From positions 113,744,001 to 113,808,000 of the forward strand of contig CM032231.1 in NCBI GenBank assembly GCA_019009955.1: a DNA stretch of 64,000 nucleotides. Reading direction: 5' to 3'. The notes below the pieces were generated by a model. The model was not told the origin of the DNA, ran no database searches, and worked only from the letters and a program-made list of their open reading frames with translations. Of this stretch, positions 33,548 through 45,743 are shown in pieces. Numbering within the stretch: the stretch's first letter is position 1; every line of letters starts with the position of its first letter. Source of the stretch: Riptortus pedestris (Eukaryota > Arthropoda > Insecta > Hemiptera > Alydidae). Position numbers and translations under genes: made by a program.

Positions 33548-33590
33548 GGAAATCTGCTTAGTTACGTAACCACATCGTGATGGACTTTTC
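33547..33590 (+). mobile_element. HINE 3' terminal fragment
   Basis: GTGGGAAATCTGCTTAGTTA followed by a decayed hairpin and GATGGACTTTT. Confidence 0.65.
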
Positions 33591-33712
33591 TCTTTATTAC
33601 ACCAATGGTTGAAGAGTATGACGTGGACCTGCATGTCTCCTCCAAAAGGCATAAGCCAGTCGCGATAAGCTAAAACTGCAATAGTAATTGCAGCCACAGG
33701 AAGTTCCTTACA

Positions 33713-33845
33713 GGATTATCAGATTGAAGAGAATGACTCTGGAAGCGACGTTTTGCAAGGTCAAAACCGAAGTTAGTGCCTTTGGGGTTAACACTGGACC
33801 AAGATAAGAAGTTTCATTCTCCCTTATACTGTTCAACCTCGTCTC
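33713..33845 (+). pseudogene. LINE reverse-transcriptase fragment
   Basis: Translation gives RIIRLKRMTLEATFCKVK, TEVSAFGVNTGPR, a stop, EVSFSLILFNLV. This matches the conserved RT segment normally reading V-x-T-G-L-R-Q-G-D-x-x-S-P-x-L-F-N-x-x-L-E, with Q changed to a stop (TAA for CAA) and GD to EV. Only ~45 residues remain. RTE- or jockey-type cannot be told apart. Confidence 0.7.
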
Positions 33846-34137
33846 GTTTTGAGTTTCTAAAAAGCGTCTTTTCTATCTAGTGCATCTGATATTGGAGTTG
33901 AAAATGTCTTTGAAACGCTCAAGAAAACTCTGTAACTCTGAAAACTTTCAGAAATGTTATAACGTTATCTCTCAGAGAAATTTAAAACATTTTAAAAAGT
34001 GTTTAGCAGGGTAAAGACCAGGCTATTACTTGTCTCTAAAGGGAGTAATACATGTTGATAACTGTAAATGATAAGCATTTTTAAATGAATTGTCAGTGGT
34101 TTGACGGACGGAAACTCTAAAAAAATTAAAAAAAAAT
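33846..34137. other. Unannotated stretch after the RT fragment
   Basis: May include further decayed LINE sequence, but no motif is readable. Confidence 0.3.
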
Positions 34138-34815
34138 CGACGTGAAGTTTTACAATAGATAAATCTACATACTGGTAACACAATAGCACCGTCAATATCA
34201 AGTGAATAAATATAAATGATAAGAAACCACCCAACGGACAGCGTCAGAAACTTAACGAATATTAATAACATATTAATTTTATTGAAAACTATTTACTACA
34301 TCTAGTACTGTAATTAATGATGGATCAGAATAATTGTTATCTCAATAAAATGTTGGTAGACTAAGAACTTATGACGGGGAGGGGGGTCGCCGGAACAGAT
34401 GTCCATTTATCTCGTATAAAAAAGGTCTCTTGAAAACAATATATAGTATTTAAGCTTCGAATAATATGGTTTTTACATAAAAGAGTGTTGCTAATATAAC
34501 AACAGTGGAAGTGGGGGTTTGCTGAAGGCTCTAAACTGAAAAATGGAAATATCTCGGTTAATATTCAAAATAGAGAACAAAAATATATGACATTATTTAT
34601 AGTGCATTTAATTTGCAATAAGATTGGTTTTATACGATGTATTGTAACGGAAATATTCGGAATTTTCGACTTTCCGAAAATACTCCCCTTTAAACACTCC
34701 ACCCTCCGGTCCGATTTCAGCCATTAACGAACTTAATCTGCATTTTACATATGACAATTAAATATTGAGTTTGGTAACAATCAAACAAAAATTGCGACCG
34801 CTAGATCGTAAATCG

Positions 34816-34892
<77 letters not shown>

Positions 34893-35015
34893 AATTTTGA
34901 ACGAACCACATTATCGTCATATCCTGGTTAGGTTCGATGGACATTTGAAAAAATATTTCGAAAATCGCGTCATGAGTACGACCTCAATAGCTTCCCTTTA
35001 GGGAAATCTGCTAAC
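34138..35015 (-). mobile_element. HINE-like element, subfamily B, nearly complete
   Basis: Lacks the terminal hairpin (starts cgacgtgaagttttacaata). It has the B-type region, block B, (TA)n at 34818-34878 continuing as (ATA)n, block A, and a 5' end with part of the palindrome deleted (AGCTTCCCTTTAGGGAAATC). Confidence 0.8.
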
Positions 35016-35540
35016 AGATGAAATGAAAAACTACTTTTTTACTATGGTCGAAGTGCCTCCTTAAAAATATTTGATGTAATATTTTTTTGTTTTTTTAAAT
35101 TCTTGGTTAGCATTTTATTTGAGGTCCCCAAATGTGTTTCTTTTTTCATGCCCATCTGATGTTAGTCTACAAGAAGACTTTAAAACGCACAACAAAAATG
35201 TAACTCTGAAAATTATCATAATTTTTAAAAGGTTTTTTCACGGTAAAAATTGAAAAGTGGAGGGTAAAAGCCACGAAAGTACTTACACTGCTAATCCATT
35301 AAGGGTGAAATACAAGTTAAAAACTTTAAATGATTTCCAGCAAGTGTTCATGAATGCGTTTGTTGTGCTTTACACCTGCGGAAACGCCACAAAAATGAAA
35401 CAGAATGGAAAATGTCTGTCCTCTGCATAAATATATTAGATGTAGTGGTTAAAAATAAAATTTTATTGATTACCATTATTTAAAAAAAAAAAAATTAAAA
35501 AATGTTATATATTAACAGTCATAAAAAACTATTTATAGAT
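35016..35540. other. Unannotated AT-rich stretch
   Basis: No gene or repeat family recognised. Confidence 0.35.
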
Positions 35541-35544
35541 GCAT

Positions 35545-35765
35545 TATTTATTTACGTCCACTTTACGACAACAGCGGCTAATCGGCAAGGGTTATTTAAA
35601 GGTACCCACCCTTTTAGCCAAATTGAGACTAAGGATTTCATTTAATGAGTTCAACTTTAAACAAATTCTCGTTGCCATGGTGAAAAATCGATCCGGGAAC
35701 TTCTTTACAATGTTCATCCTGACCAACGCATTAACTCACATGGCAGGCCAGATCCCCAAATAACC
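35545..35765 (-). mobile_element. tRNA-derived SINE, decayed
   Basis: Tacgtccactttacgacaac...gcggctaatcggcaagggtt and acccacccttttagccaaat match the reverse-orientation SINE at 63.5 kb. Further on, the complement reads GCCATGTGAGTTAATGCG, an A-box-like block. An open frame overlapping it is incidental. Confidence 0.6.
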
Positions 35766-35890
35766 CCTTATCAAGTGTATTTATTCAGTCACTTTTACCA
35801 TCACTAAGGCATAGGATAAGTAAGGAGTCACCAACTGGTTAATATTGAATTTTGGTTTAAGAGATTTGAATAATGAAATCTCTTCATTAT

Positions 35891-36312
<422 letters not shown>

Positions 36313-36442
36313 AAGGGGAGAATTTCGAATGTTTCTAAATTATTGTAAAGGAAATGCTTTAAAACTACTTACACTAATCTGGACTAAAGAGGGTGTTGCA
36401 TAATCCTAGAGAGAAATCGATTATAAAAAATCCTTACGAAGT

Positions 36443-37095
36443 GCCACATCCTGAATTACATGGTGTGTTTTTGTTAATTTGAGTCGAAAAATAATTTACA
36501 TAATCTAAATTCTTACAATCTAGCTCTCTTTTTATCATGGAAAAGTTCCGCTTTCTCACAAAGCCGCACTCCTGTCAAAAAGAATGTTTACAAAACTAGA
36601 AATGTTTGCTGTGGGGAGAAAACTCTATCCTAGTCCGTAAATGGAATGTCAAATACATATATTCTGTGTCAGATACACATATGAGATTGAAAATCTTTAG
36701 TTGAGTAGGCCTTGAAAGGGACGAGGCCTGTCACACAGCTTTAGTGGCAGTTCAACAAGTAAGCATGCCGCATTTCGTGGTCTATTGCATTAAAAGTCCG
36801 CCACGCAGGGGCTGCGTAAACTAAGCAGATTTCCCACGTGAAGGTTTACAATAGATAACTATACATACAGGTAACACTACCGTGAATGCTCAGCAAATGT
36901 ACAATACAAGGGTGAATTGTAAACAAACAGGCAAGCCAGCCTCGCAGTGCTGCATATATTAAATTAATGGAATATATTTGAATATAACATATTAATTTTA
37001 TTGAAAAAAATTTACTAAAGTTAGTGGTGTAATTTGTAATGAATCAGAATCAATTTTATCTCAGTCACTCAAACTTTAGTAATCCAAAAACAAAA
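36443..37095. repeat. Duplicated segment (copy 2 of 2)
   Basis: Partner of 28248-28900, same orientation, offset 8195 bp. Its HINE 3' half continues into a full element here, so this locus looks closer to the source arrangement. Confidence 0.85.
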
Positions 37096-37550
37096 TAAGG
37101 CGGGGTGTTCAATAGAACGTAGTTGTATATAACTCACAAAGTAAAATTTTAATGAAAACAATATTTGGTATTTAGGCTTCAATTAATATCTTTTATTATA
37201 TAACAGAGCATTATTTATGGAACACTAGTAGAAGTGGGGGTTTACTAAAGGCTGAAAACTGAAAAATGTAAATATCTCGGTTAATATTCAAGATAGAGAA
37301 TAAATGTATATAACATTATTTATAGTGTATTTAATTTTCAATAAGATTTATTCTATACACTTTTTCGATTCGACTTATAGTAACGGAGATATTTTGAATT
37401 TTCAAAATTCTCCCCCTCTAAACCCCCCTCCCCCTAATCCGATTTCAGCCGTTAACGAACTTGATCTTTATTTTTACATAAAACGACTAAATATCGATTT
37501 TGGTAACGATTACACAAAAATTGCGACCACTAGAGCGGTAACAGACAAAT
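36794..37550 (-). mobile_element. HINE-like element, subfamily B, first part (interrupted by mariner)
   Basis: Opens AAGTCCGCCACGCAGGGGCT, with the B-type region, G/C-rich tract (ctaaacccccctccccctaa) and block B to GCGGTAACAGACAAAT. At the microsatellite a mariner derivative begins with TA-CAGGG. The HINE resumes at 38848 and ends at 39060. Confidence 0.85.
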
Positions 37551-37587
37551 ACAGGGTGCGGCAGAAAGGACGGACGGTTTTTAAACA

Positions 37588-38250
37588 AAAGTCCGTCACG
37601 CAGGGGCTGCGTAAACTAAGCAGATTTCCCACGTGAAGTAATACAATAGAGAAATCTCCATACAAGAGCCCAACAGTTACAGCAAAGGGCCGAACTAGGT
37701 TTTGGCGGGAAATTCAAAGATCCGGTATCGGCCCAAATTTAATAAAAATGCAAATATCTCGGTTAATATTCAAGATAGGGAATAAATGTATAGAACAATA
37801 TTTATAGTACATTTAATTTGCAATAAGATTAATTCTATACAATTTTTCGATCCAACGCATACTAACGGAGATATTTTGAATTTTTCGAAAATCCCTCTTC
37901 TAAATCCTCCCTCCCACTGAACCGATTTCAGCCATTAACGAACTGGATCTTTCGTTTTACATAAAATGATTAAATATCGAGTTTGGCAACCATCAAAAAA
38001 CAATTACGACCGCTAGAGCGTTAACAGACAAATATATATATATATATATAGAATATATTATATATATATATATATAGATATATATAGATATATATATATA
38101 TCTTTATATAGATATATATATATAATTTTGAACGGACCTCATTTTTGTCATCTCCTGGGTAGGATCGATGGACATTTGAAGAAATTTTTCGAAACTCGCG
38201 TCATGAGTAAGACCTCAATAGCTGATTTCCCTTAAGGGAAATCTGCTAAA
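37588..38250 (-). mobile_element. HINE-like element, subfamily A2, complete
   Basis: AAAAGTCCGTCACGCAGGGG to the palindrome GATTTCCCTTAAGGGAAATC and TGCTAA. The A2 block (gcaaagggccgaactaggtt) and an interrupted TA/TAGA microsatellite are present. It is inserted in the aaaa/tttt tract of the mariner left arm. Confidence 0.9.
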
Positions 38251-38344
38251 AGTTATAAAACAGTTAATTTTTACTCAAAACCAAATTTATTGATGCAATA
38301 AGGTTCACAAGAAAATAGCATTTGAGACAGTCAAGTGTGGAAAA

Positions 38345-38629
38345 TTACCTCAGACATGTGGTAGCCGAAATCGTTGATGCAGTGCTGGAGGCGTTCTTGG
38401 AAGTTCGCATAGACCTCTCCAACATTGCTCTCTCAACTTGGGCGACATCCACGCGAATTTCGTCCTTCAATTCGTCCAGAGTTCGGGGCTTGTGTCCGTA
38501 TACTCTAGCCTTGAGGTGTCCCCACAAGAAAAAATCGCATATGAATAAATCTGGGGACCGAGGGGGCCAATGAACATCGCCAAATCTGGAAATGAGGCAG
38601 CCAGGGAAGAGAGGGCGAATAACGTTCAT
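38345..38629 (-). pseudogene. Tc1/mariner-superfamily transposase C-terminal fragment
   Basis: The minus strand reads FGDVHWPPRSPDLFICDFFL, WGHLKARVYGHKPRTLDELK, DEIRVDVAQVERAMLER. W-P-x-R-S-P-D-L-x-x-x-D-F-F-L-W-G-x-L-K is the conserved region around the last catalytic acidic residue of IS630/Tc1/mariner DDE transposases. The N-terminal DNA-binding and first catalytic regions are missing. The reading frame then enters the inverted arm, so its C-terminal residues also occur inverted at the other end. It cannot be active. Confidence 0.8.
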
Positions 38630-38847
38630 TGTTGCTCTGGCTGTGTGGGCGGTCGAACTTCCAAGAACGCCTCCAGCACTGCATCAACGATTTCGGCCAC
38701 CACATGCCTGAGGTTATTTTCCACACTTGACTGTCTCAAATGTTATTTTCTTGTGAACCTTATTGCATCAATAAATTTGGTTTTGAGTAAAAACTAACTG
38801 TTTTATAACTTTTTATAAACCGTCCGTCTTTTCTGCCGCACCCTGTA

Positions 38848-38876
38848 TACGTGTATAGATAGATAGATAGATAGAT

Positions 38877-38934
<58 letters not shown>

Positions 38935-39060
38935 TTTTGAACGGACCTCATTTTCGTCAACTCCTAGGTAGGATCGATGGACATTTGAAGAAAAAAATCG
39001 AAAATTCCGTCATGAGTACAACCTCAATAGCTGATTTCCCTTAGGGGAAATATGCTAAAA
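38848..39060 (-). mobile_element. Second part of the HINE interrupted at 37550
   Basis: TAGA/TA microsatellite (to 38931), block A (acggacctcattttcgtcaa) and the 5' end GATTTCCCTTAGGGGAAATA with TGCTAAAA. Confidence 0.85.
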
Positions 39061-39061
39061 G

Positions 39062-39300
39062 ACAGCATTAAAGACTAAATATATCTACTTCTTTTAACGT
39101 CATAGTTCCTTGACATTCATATAGGCATAGTTCATGATGCTTATGTCATATTAACAACAAGCAGTTATATCATGAACGAATTTATTCTAAGCCTAAATAC
39201 CAAATATTGTTTACGAGAGACCTTTTGTATGAGAGACATACAAATTCGTTGTGTGGTGACATCATGAATTGTAACTGTAATATTGAAAATGAAGATTATA
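39062..39300 (+). mobile_element. HINE B-type 3'-region fragment
   Basis: aagcagttatatcatgaacg, aaataccaaatattgtttac and agacatacaaattcgttgtg match B copies. Termini absent. Confidence 0.55.
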
Positions 39301-39329
39301 TTAATGCAGATTCCATTATATTATCGAAA

Positions 39330-39636
39330 ATATTTATTTGAAGTGTACCATACTCGTTTCATGTGACTCTTAAGCTCATCGTCTTTGATGGATGAAATCG
39401 GGCTAGGAAAAAGGGGGATTTTAGAGAGGGAAGAGATTTAAAAATTCAAAATATCCCCGTTATAATGATTCGTATCGTGAATTATTATAGAATAATCATG
39501 TTAAACTAATAATGTTCTACAATTATTTTTCTGTGCACTTTTTCGTACCTCAAGTATTAAACGAGTTATTTGTACGTTCTTTATTTCAGCCTACAGTAAT
39601 CCCCTCCCCCCCTTGTCTTATACTCATTGGTTTTTT
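39330..39636 (+). mobile_element. HINE-like element, subfamily C, left part (interrupted by LINE)
   Basis: C-type block (agaataatcatgttaaacta, tgtgcactttttcgtacctc, cagcctacagtaatcccctc). It resumes at 41525. Confidence 0.65.
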
Positions 39637-39644
39637 ACATATTT

Positions 39645-41516
39645 ATTTATTCATTGTGAAGCGTTCGCTGCGAGGCTGTTACTTACTTACTGTTCTTAAA
39701 GAAAACCACAGATAGAAATAAAAATATGGAAAACAATCACAGAAAGAATTAAACACCACTATTAGAACAGGACTAGGATTAATATGATTTGGGCAATCAA
39801 CAACTAGTGTAAAGGCAGGATGCTTTTTAAAGGCAAGAATAAGAGAACATTAGACTAAAATATTTACTATTTTATGGAAAGATGAGGGTGAATAATACAA
39901 GTCACTATTTGAGTTCTCCAAAGAATCAAGTATATTGAATAAGCAACATATAATAAACCTTATAGTAGGCAGCTACTTTGATACAACTTAAATCCTAAAT
40001 AATGCTGATTTAGAAACTAATCTTATGTCTAATTGAACCAAACATTAACATTTATTGATATAGAAGCGGAAAAGAAACAAAGGAAATTTAGCTTTATAAA
40101 ATACTTTAGCGGCAAGCCAATAATATATATACAATATAATGATCGATCGGTCCTATATTATGAGTTACTCATTTAATAGTTTGCGTAGATAATGCTAGCA
40201 TTATAAGAAGTAGGTACCTGCGGGAAACATATACTTTCCTTGAAGTGGAGTCTTCTTCCGGTGTTATTTTTGTGTTCCCAATGAGATTCTGTCTTCTAGC
40301 TGGTTGCGGTGATCCGTATATGATGGTAGTGTTGCGGGAGATGAAAGATTGACTATAACACTGTAGCGGTAGAACCAATACAGGAGAGTGGACAAGCCCC
40401 TGCTCTTGAGCGGAATAGATCCCAACTGTGTAACGGGTGAATCCCAACTGAACTGTATCTTTGAAATCAGCCGGTGCCTTCTTGAGCTAGCAACATAGTT
40501 TCCGCTATGAGCCACCGCCTTGGCAATATCCATATGTGTGGCGGGTTTGTGAACTAAGCGAGCGCGGGCAATTCGATTCAAAAACAACTGAACAACTAGG
40601 TTATTATGCCCTTTATAGTAGTATACTGCTGTTTACAAGTCCATGTTTTACTCTATGTCTTAAATAATATCAACTAATATATTGTAAATACCGCTCTTCT
40701 CATATCCTAAGGGCATTAAATTTACTAATTTTCCATACAATTATTTCTTAACTAAATCTATAAATACATTTTTATTTATTTACATTTACTTTAAGGTGTG
40801 TGCCAGTAACACGAGTTACGTTGTACCTATTTACACTTCTTACTACTGGCTTAATATTTTTAACTGCTTTTATATTTGGCCAATAATTAATAATTATTGT
40901 ACATTTTTTAATACTGGCAATATACTTTCTTATCCTTTATAATAATATGTACACTTTTTTCATTATATATTACATTATATAAACATATATTTTCTCCCTT
41001 ACAACTACATATTTTGAACTGGCATTATAATTAGCCAATATTATTAAATGGCTTTTACTTTTAATGTGTGTACTTTTTACTGTTTTTTTATTTACTTATT
41101 TTATTTTATTTATTTTTTTTGCAAGTAATTAAAATCATTATTTTATCACACACTTACTCATACATACACTAACTGCATATTTTTTTTAGAAAAAAAATAT
41201 TTGTGTGTGACAAATTTATGAAGGAAAAATCATAAGTAAAAAAGAACAGAACTAACTAAGAACGCAAAAAAAAAACAATACAAACTAAACACTAACCAAC
41301 AAATAAAAAAATAAACAAAAGTATTAAATTCAGAAACAAAAAATATCTTACATTACATAAGAAACTTGATAATTAAAAACTATAATGACTAATAAATTAC
41401 GATAACAATAATGCATGTTCAATGGTTAAAATTAAAACTAAAAACAAATAAATAAAAATTAGTATGTACTTAAATAAAATACTTAAATTAATTTTATAAT
41501 CTTAAATAACACAAAC
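39645..41516 (-). mobile_element. LINE-related insertion with target duplication
   Basis: ACATATTT occurs at both edges (39637-39644, 41517-41524). The left edge is a TTTATTTATT tail, then GCGTTCGCTGCGAGGC, the complement of the LINE 3' block at 20.6 kb. The right edge (41280-41490) matches, on the minus strand, the LINE 3' UTR at 20.17-20.33 kb. The middle (about 39700-41200) is longer than the reference UTR and is not explained. No reading frame is recognised, including the less AT-rich part at 40180-40580. Confidence 0.55.
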
Positions 41517-41524
41517 ACATATTT

Positions 41525-41632
41525 TTCATTGAAATATAGAATATGTGTTAAGATGAGATCATGAGCGTGTTATACCAGAACTTCTGCTAAGTGAGAAATC
41601 TGCTTAGTTTAGCGTCTGCGTGACGGACTTTT
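41525..41632 (+). mobile_element. HINE-like element, subfamily C, 3' end
   Basis: gtgttaagatgagatcatga, gtgttataccagaacttctg, GAGAAATCTGCTTAGTTT, then a shortened hairpin and GACGGACTTTTTT. This is the single-copy counterpart of the tandem units at 27.2 kb. Confidence 0.75.
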
Positions 41633-42560
41633 TTTAACTTTTGGTTTGGCTTCATTTTTTTTAATAGATATGTAATTAATTAATAATTATGTTTGAATAT
41701 CTAAAATATGTTGTGTGTCATCAATAACAGATTTTATGCTGATAAAGCCGAATATTTTTGTACTAGGTGGACGCGTGTGTGTGTTACTTATGATTGTGTT
41801 GAATCCGTGAGTTAAACGCACTTAAATTATTCGTCAATGGAAATTTAAGGTACCAACTACTACGGGGATATTATTTTTTATTTATTTATTTGGTTTATCC
41901 CCCATATAGATGATGATTGGCCCTCTGTTTAGGGGGTAGTTAGAATAATATATTTATTCCTTCATGTACACCTTGGTTGTACTTTATTTATATAGTATGG
42001 AAAATATTCTTTAAATATCTGAGTGTTTCTCATATCCATATTTTGTCAAAATAAATATAATGAAAGTTATCCTTTTTAAATATTACTTAATACAGTAACC
42101 AATTTTCAATTTGCTACATACCACAATATTCCTGCATTAGTGGCCATATTTTTTTCATCCCCCTGAAGTGAAGAAAGCAGACACAACAAAGGGTGGAAGC
42201 TATTGTCTAGAGTGACACCATCTGTTAGGTTCAGTCTTTTTTCCCCTTTTAAAACGGACGTGCTCCGAACTATGAGAATCCTCTCTGGCCACTCACAGCT
42301 GTTAATCACCCGCAGTTCACGCCGTTCTTTTTTTTAGCGGGCAATAGTCCGTCGACTAAACGGCAGACCGAAATACTCTCGCCGGGCAGAGGTAAAAAGT
42401 TGAACGAATCGGCTAAATTGGACATTCTGAAGGAGATTAAGCCCTATCCCGCGTGTCATCGGTAATGGACTGCGTTGAAAACATGTTTTCTACATACTCT
42501 TCCAGTCAAAATGACTCTTTAACACCTGCTAGCACTGACAAAAACTTTACAGAGAAATAA
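41633..42560. other. Unannotated stretch
   Basis: No gene recognised. A short frame near 42390-42470 (KLNESAKLDILKEIKPY) resembles helix-turn-helix heads of transposases but is too short to call. Confidence 0.3.
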
Positions 42561-43250
42561 AAAGTCGGCCACGCAGGGGCTTCGTAAAGTAGTGAAGTAT
42601 AACAATAGATATATCCACATACTGATAACAAAACACCATCGTGAATTTCAAGTGAATAAATACAAACGATAATAAGAAACCTCTAGACGGGAAGCATCTG
42701 AAATGTAAACAAGTCTGCCAACCTCACAACGGAACGAAATACAATTACTGAAATATATCAAAATATAACATATTAATTTTATTGAAAACTATATACTATA
42801 TCTAGTACTGAAATTTATAATGAATCAGAATAATTTTTATACCAATCAATCAAATTTTAGTAGTCCAAAAACTTTAAATGGGCGGGGGGTCACCAGAACA
42901 TATTTTCAAGTATCTCGTTTAATAAAGCTCTCCTGAAAACAATATTTGGTTTGTTGAAGGCTGAAAACTGAAAAATATAAATATCTCGGTTAATTTTCAA
43001 AATAGAGAATAAATGTATATAACAGTATTTATAGTACATAGAATTGAAAATAAGATTGATTATACACCTTTTTTCGATCCAAGGAATAATAACGGAAATA
43101 TTCAAAATTCTCCTACTCTAAACCTCCCACTCCCGCTGGTCCGATTTCGGCCATTAACGAACTTAATCTTTCATTTTAAGTAAAAAGACTAAATATCGAG
43201 TTTGGTAAAAATCAAACAATAATTGTGAATAACACACATTCGAATAATTC

Positions 43251-43285
<35 letters not shown>

Positions 43286-43410
43286 TTTTGAACGGATCTC
43301 ATTGTCGTTATGTCTTAGGCAGGATCGATGGACATTTGAAGAACAATTTCGCAAATCGCGTCATGAGTACGACCTCAATAGTTGATTTCCCTTAAGGGAA
43401 ATCTGCTAAA
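42561..43410 (-). mobile_element. HINE-like element, subfamily B, complete
   Basis: AAAGTCGGCCACGCAGGGGC to GATTTCCCTTAAGGGAAATC TGCTAAA. The microsatellite is (CA)n (43253-43286) instead of (TA)n. Confidence 0.88.
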
Positions 43411-43717
43411 AACAAAAGATAATTGTTACTCGCCATCCGCTACGTTGAGTTATTAGATTCAGTACAAATGTTAACGAATACTCAAGAACTCTTACGAATT
43501 TAGGATTTTACATCCCGCTTGAATAGTTTAAAATTTTTTGAATAGTTTTGATATATTAATCAATATTTATTGATTTATATTATGTTAAGAGCTTTGTAAT
43601 GTATATGATATTGCCCCTTTAAATTATAAAAAAATTAAGAAGACAAAAATGTTATTAAAAATAGAAGAATAAGAAACACAACGTTTACAACAAAACACAA
43701 TAGTTTAGAAATTAAAA
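43411..43717. other. Unannotated AT-rich spacer between two HINEs
   Basis: Nothing recognised. Confidence 0.35.
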
Positions 43718-44220
43718 AAAGTCCGTCACACAGGGGCTGCGTAAACTAAGCAGATTTCCCACTTGAAGTTTTACAGTAGAGAAATCTGCCTAATAACAAC
43801 TGTACTAGTAAGAAACCTCTAAACCTATTCACGAGGAACGAATAGTTAAGGAAACGGCCGCTGAGCTGTCGGCGGAAAGTCCGAACATAGCCGAATCCTG
43901 GCGACAACACACAGAATACAAATGCAAATATCTCGATTAAAATTCAAAATACAGAATAAATGTATAGAACAATATTTATAGTAAATTTAATTTGCCAATA
44001 AAGATTGGTTCTATACAATTTTTTCGATCCGATGCATTAATAACGGAGGATATTTTGAATTTTTTGGAAAACCCTCCCCTCTAAACCCCCCTCCCACTTG
44101 GGTCCGATTTCAGCCGTTAACGAACTTGATCTTCCTTGTTACATAAAACGATTAAATACCGAGTTTGGTGACGATTAAACAATAATTGCGACCGCTAGAG
44201 TGTTAACAGACAAATATATA

Positions 44221-44277
<57 letters not shown>

Positions 44278-44395
44278 TTGAACGGGCCTCATTTTCGTCA
44301 TCGGGTAGGATCGATGGACATTTGAAGAAATTATTCGAAAATCGCGTCATGAGTACGACCTCAATAGCTGATTTCCCTTAAGGGAAATCTGCTAA
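43718..44395 (-). mobile_element. HINE-like element, subfamily A1, complete
   Basis: AAAGTCCGTCACACAGGGGC through the A1 block (cctattcacgaggaacgaat), block B, (TA)n and block A to GATTTCCCTTAAGGGAAATC TGCTAA. Block B carries several one-base insertions relative to other copies. Confidence 0.88.
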
Positions 44396-45160
44396 TAAGC
44401 AAACCGAACAATATTGAACAAAAACACAGAGCAGAGGAAAAAAAAACAGCTATATTTAAAACCAACAAATAGATGATAAGTGTACTCAAAAAATATATAC
44501 GAAAATAATGTGGTAAATAAAGTTAAAATAGTTTTCGAAGTTTAAGAAATTAAATTAGTAGATAAATTGCAAAAACGTGTCTCTAGCCCACAAACGCACT
44601 CGTGTGCGACTGTGTTCCCTAAAGGGAAATCATTTAACAGGGAAGTAACCTAAAGATAACCACCTCGGCATAATTAATCATAGTGGGCATACATTTTTGT
44701 AAAAAAAAATGTATATAGTTTCCACACTAAATGACCCTGGTAACTATTTTTTGACTTATTATATAACATAGGGATTAGGGGCAATGGGGTAGTTGTGAAT
44801 TTTAACTAATTTATTATGGATTTTTAAGTACATCATTTATCAATCATTTCGGTCATTTCTTGTTCTTCGTGTACTAGAGGATCATCGTTACCAGCCCAAT
44901 CAGTTTTTTTTTTTCGTTTTATAAAAGTCAAGTATGTTACATGTTTTCTCTCAGATTCTGAATTCACCTCTGGTTGGGAGTATTCACTGAACTTGCTCTC
45001 AGGCCTCCTCTAATTCTCTGGAGATTAAACCAGACCTACATTATCAATTTATTCCTATTCCAACCTGTCTTCACCCGGGAATACCTACTCCTTTTATTTC
45101 TATTCTCCTCTGGGAAATATTTTATACACTCAATTCGTTTTAAATTTTCCATTATCTTAT
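44396..45160. other. Unannotated stretch
   Basis: A frame at 44974-45348 is not a recognised protein; its end lies in HINE sequence. Confidence 0.35.
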
Positions 45161-45164
45161 CAAT

Positions 45165-45199
45165 GACCGTTCAAAACTGTGTATATATATATATATATA

Positions 45200-45241
<42 letters not shown>

Positions 45242-45625
45242 CTGTTACCGCTCTCAAAGGGTACGCAAATTTTTGGTTTGATCGTTTACCAAACTCGATA
45301 TTTAGGTCGTTTTATGTAAAAAGAAAGATCAAGTTCGTTAACGGCTGAAATCGGACCAGTGGGAGGGGGGGGGGGGTTTAGAGGGGAGGATTTTTGAAAA
45401 TTCAAAATATCTCCGTTACTATACGTCTGATCGAAAAATTCTACAGAATCAATCTTATTGCAAATTAAAGTTACTATAAATATTGTTATATACATTTATT
45501 CTCTATCTTGAATATTAACCGAGATATTTGCATTTTTATTAAATCTTGGGGGGCCCCCCACTCCCCCGGGGAAAAAACCCTAAAGGACGAGTGACTTTAC
45601 ACGCCAAAAGCTAGTTCGGCCAAAA
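45165..45625 (+). mobile_element. HINE-like element, subfamily A2, truncated at both ends
   Basis: From the end of block A (ccgttcaaaactgtg) through (TA)n, block B and the G-run to aaaagctagttcggcc. Between 45546 and 45603 an abnormal run of homopolymers (gggggg, cccccc, aaaaaa) replaces the expected A2 sequence. Confidence 0.7.
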
Positions 45626-45743
45626 CTTTCAACTAATAATTACATTGATTCAATATCATATTTAAGAATTAATTGCTTAGTTTAAGCTGGAGTTTATGAT
45701 ATTTTGATGCAATACGGAGCATTTTGAATTCTATCATTCTAGA

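Larger units (their letters stand above)
37552..38845. mobile_element. Palindromic Tc1/mariner-superfamily derivative with nested HINE
   Basis: Termini CAGGGTGCGGCAGAAAGGAC and GTCTTTTCTGCCGCACCCTG are flanked by TA. The homology between ends extends ~190 bp inward: left arm 37552-37587 plus 38251-38408, right arm 38654-38845. The arms include transposase 3' coding sequence, so both ends derive from the same (3') end of the parent. A HINE (37588-38250) sits in the left arm. Without it the element is ~630 bp. Confidence 0.85.

Noticed and set aside
35539..35763. 74-codon frame after poly-A
   Set aside because: It overlaps a decayed tRNA-derived SINE in the opposite orientation, so it is incidental.
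37304..37636. A recurring peptide (FNKIDSIQFFDPTYSNGDIL, then NFQKSPPLNPPP-like) in frames at 37304, 45286-45495 and 62713-62901
   Set aside because: It is the translation of the conserved block B flank of the HINE read against the element. Starts and ends differ among copies, many copies have frameshifts, and the frame ends in the microsatellite. HINEs are non-coding.
40169..40587. Overlapping minus-strand frames of 92 and 107 codons in a GC-richer patch
   Set aside because: Peptides match no family I know, the two frames overlap out of register, and the patch lies inside a probable LINE-derived insertion.
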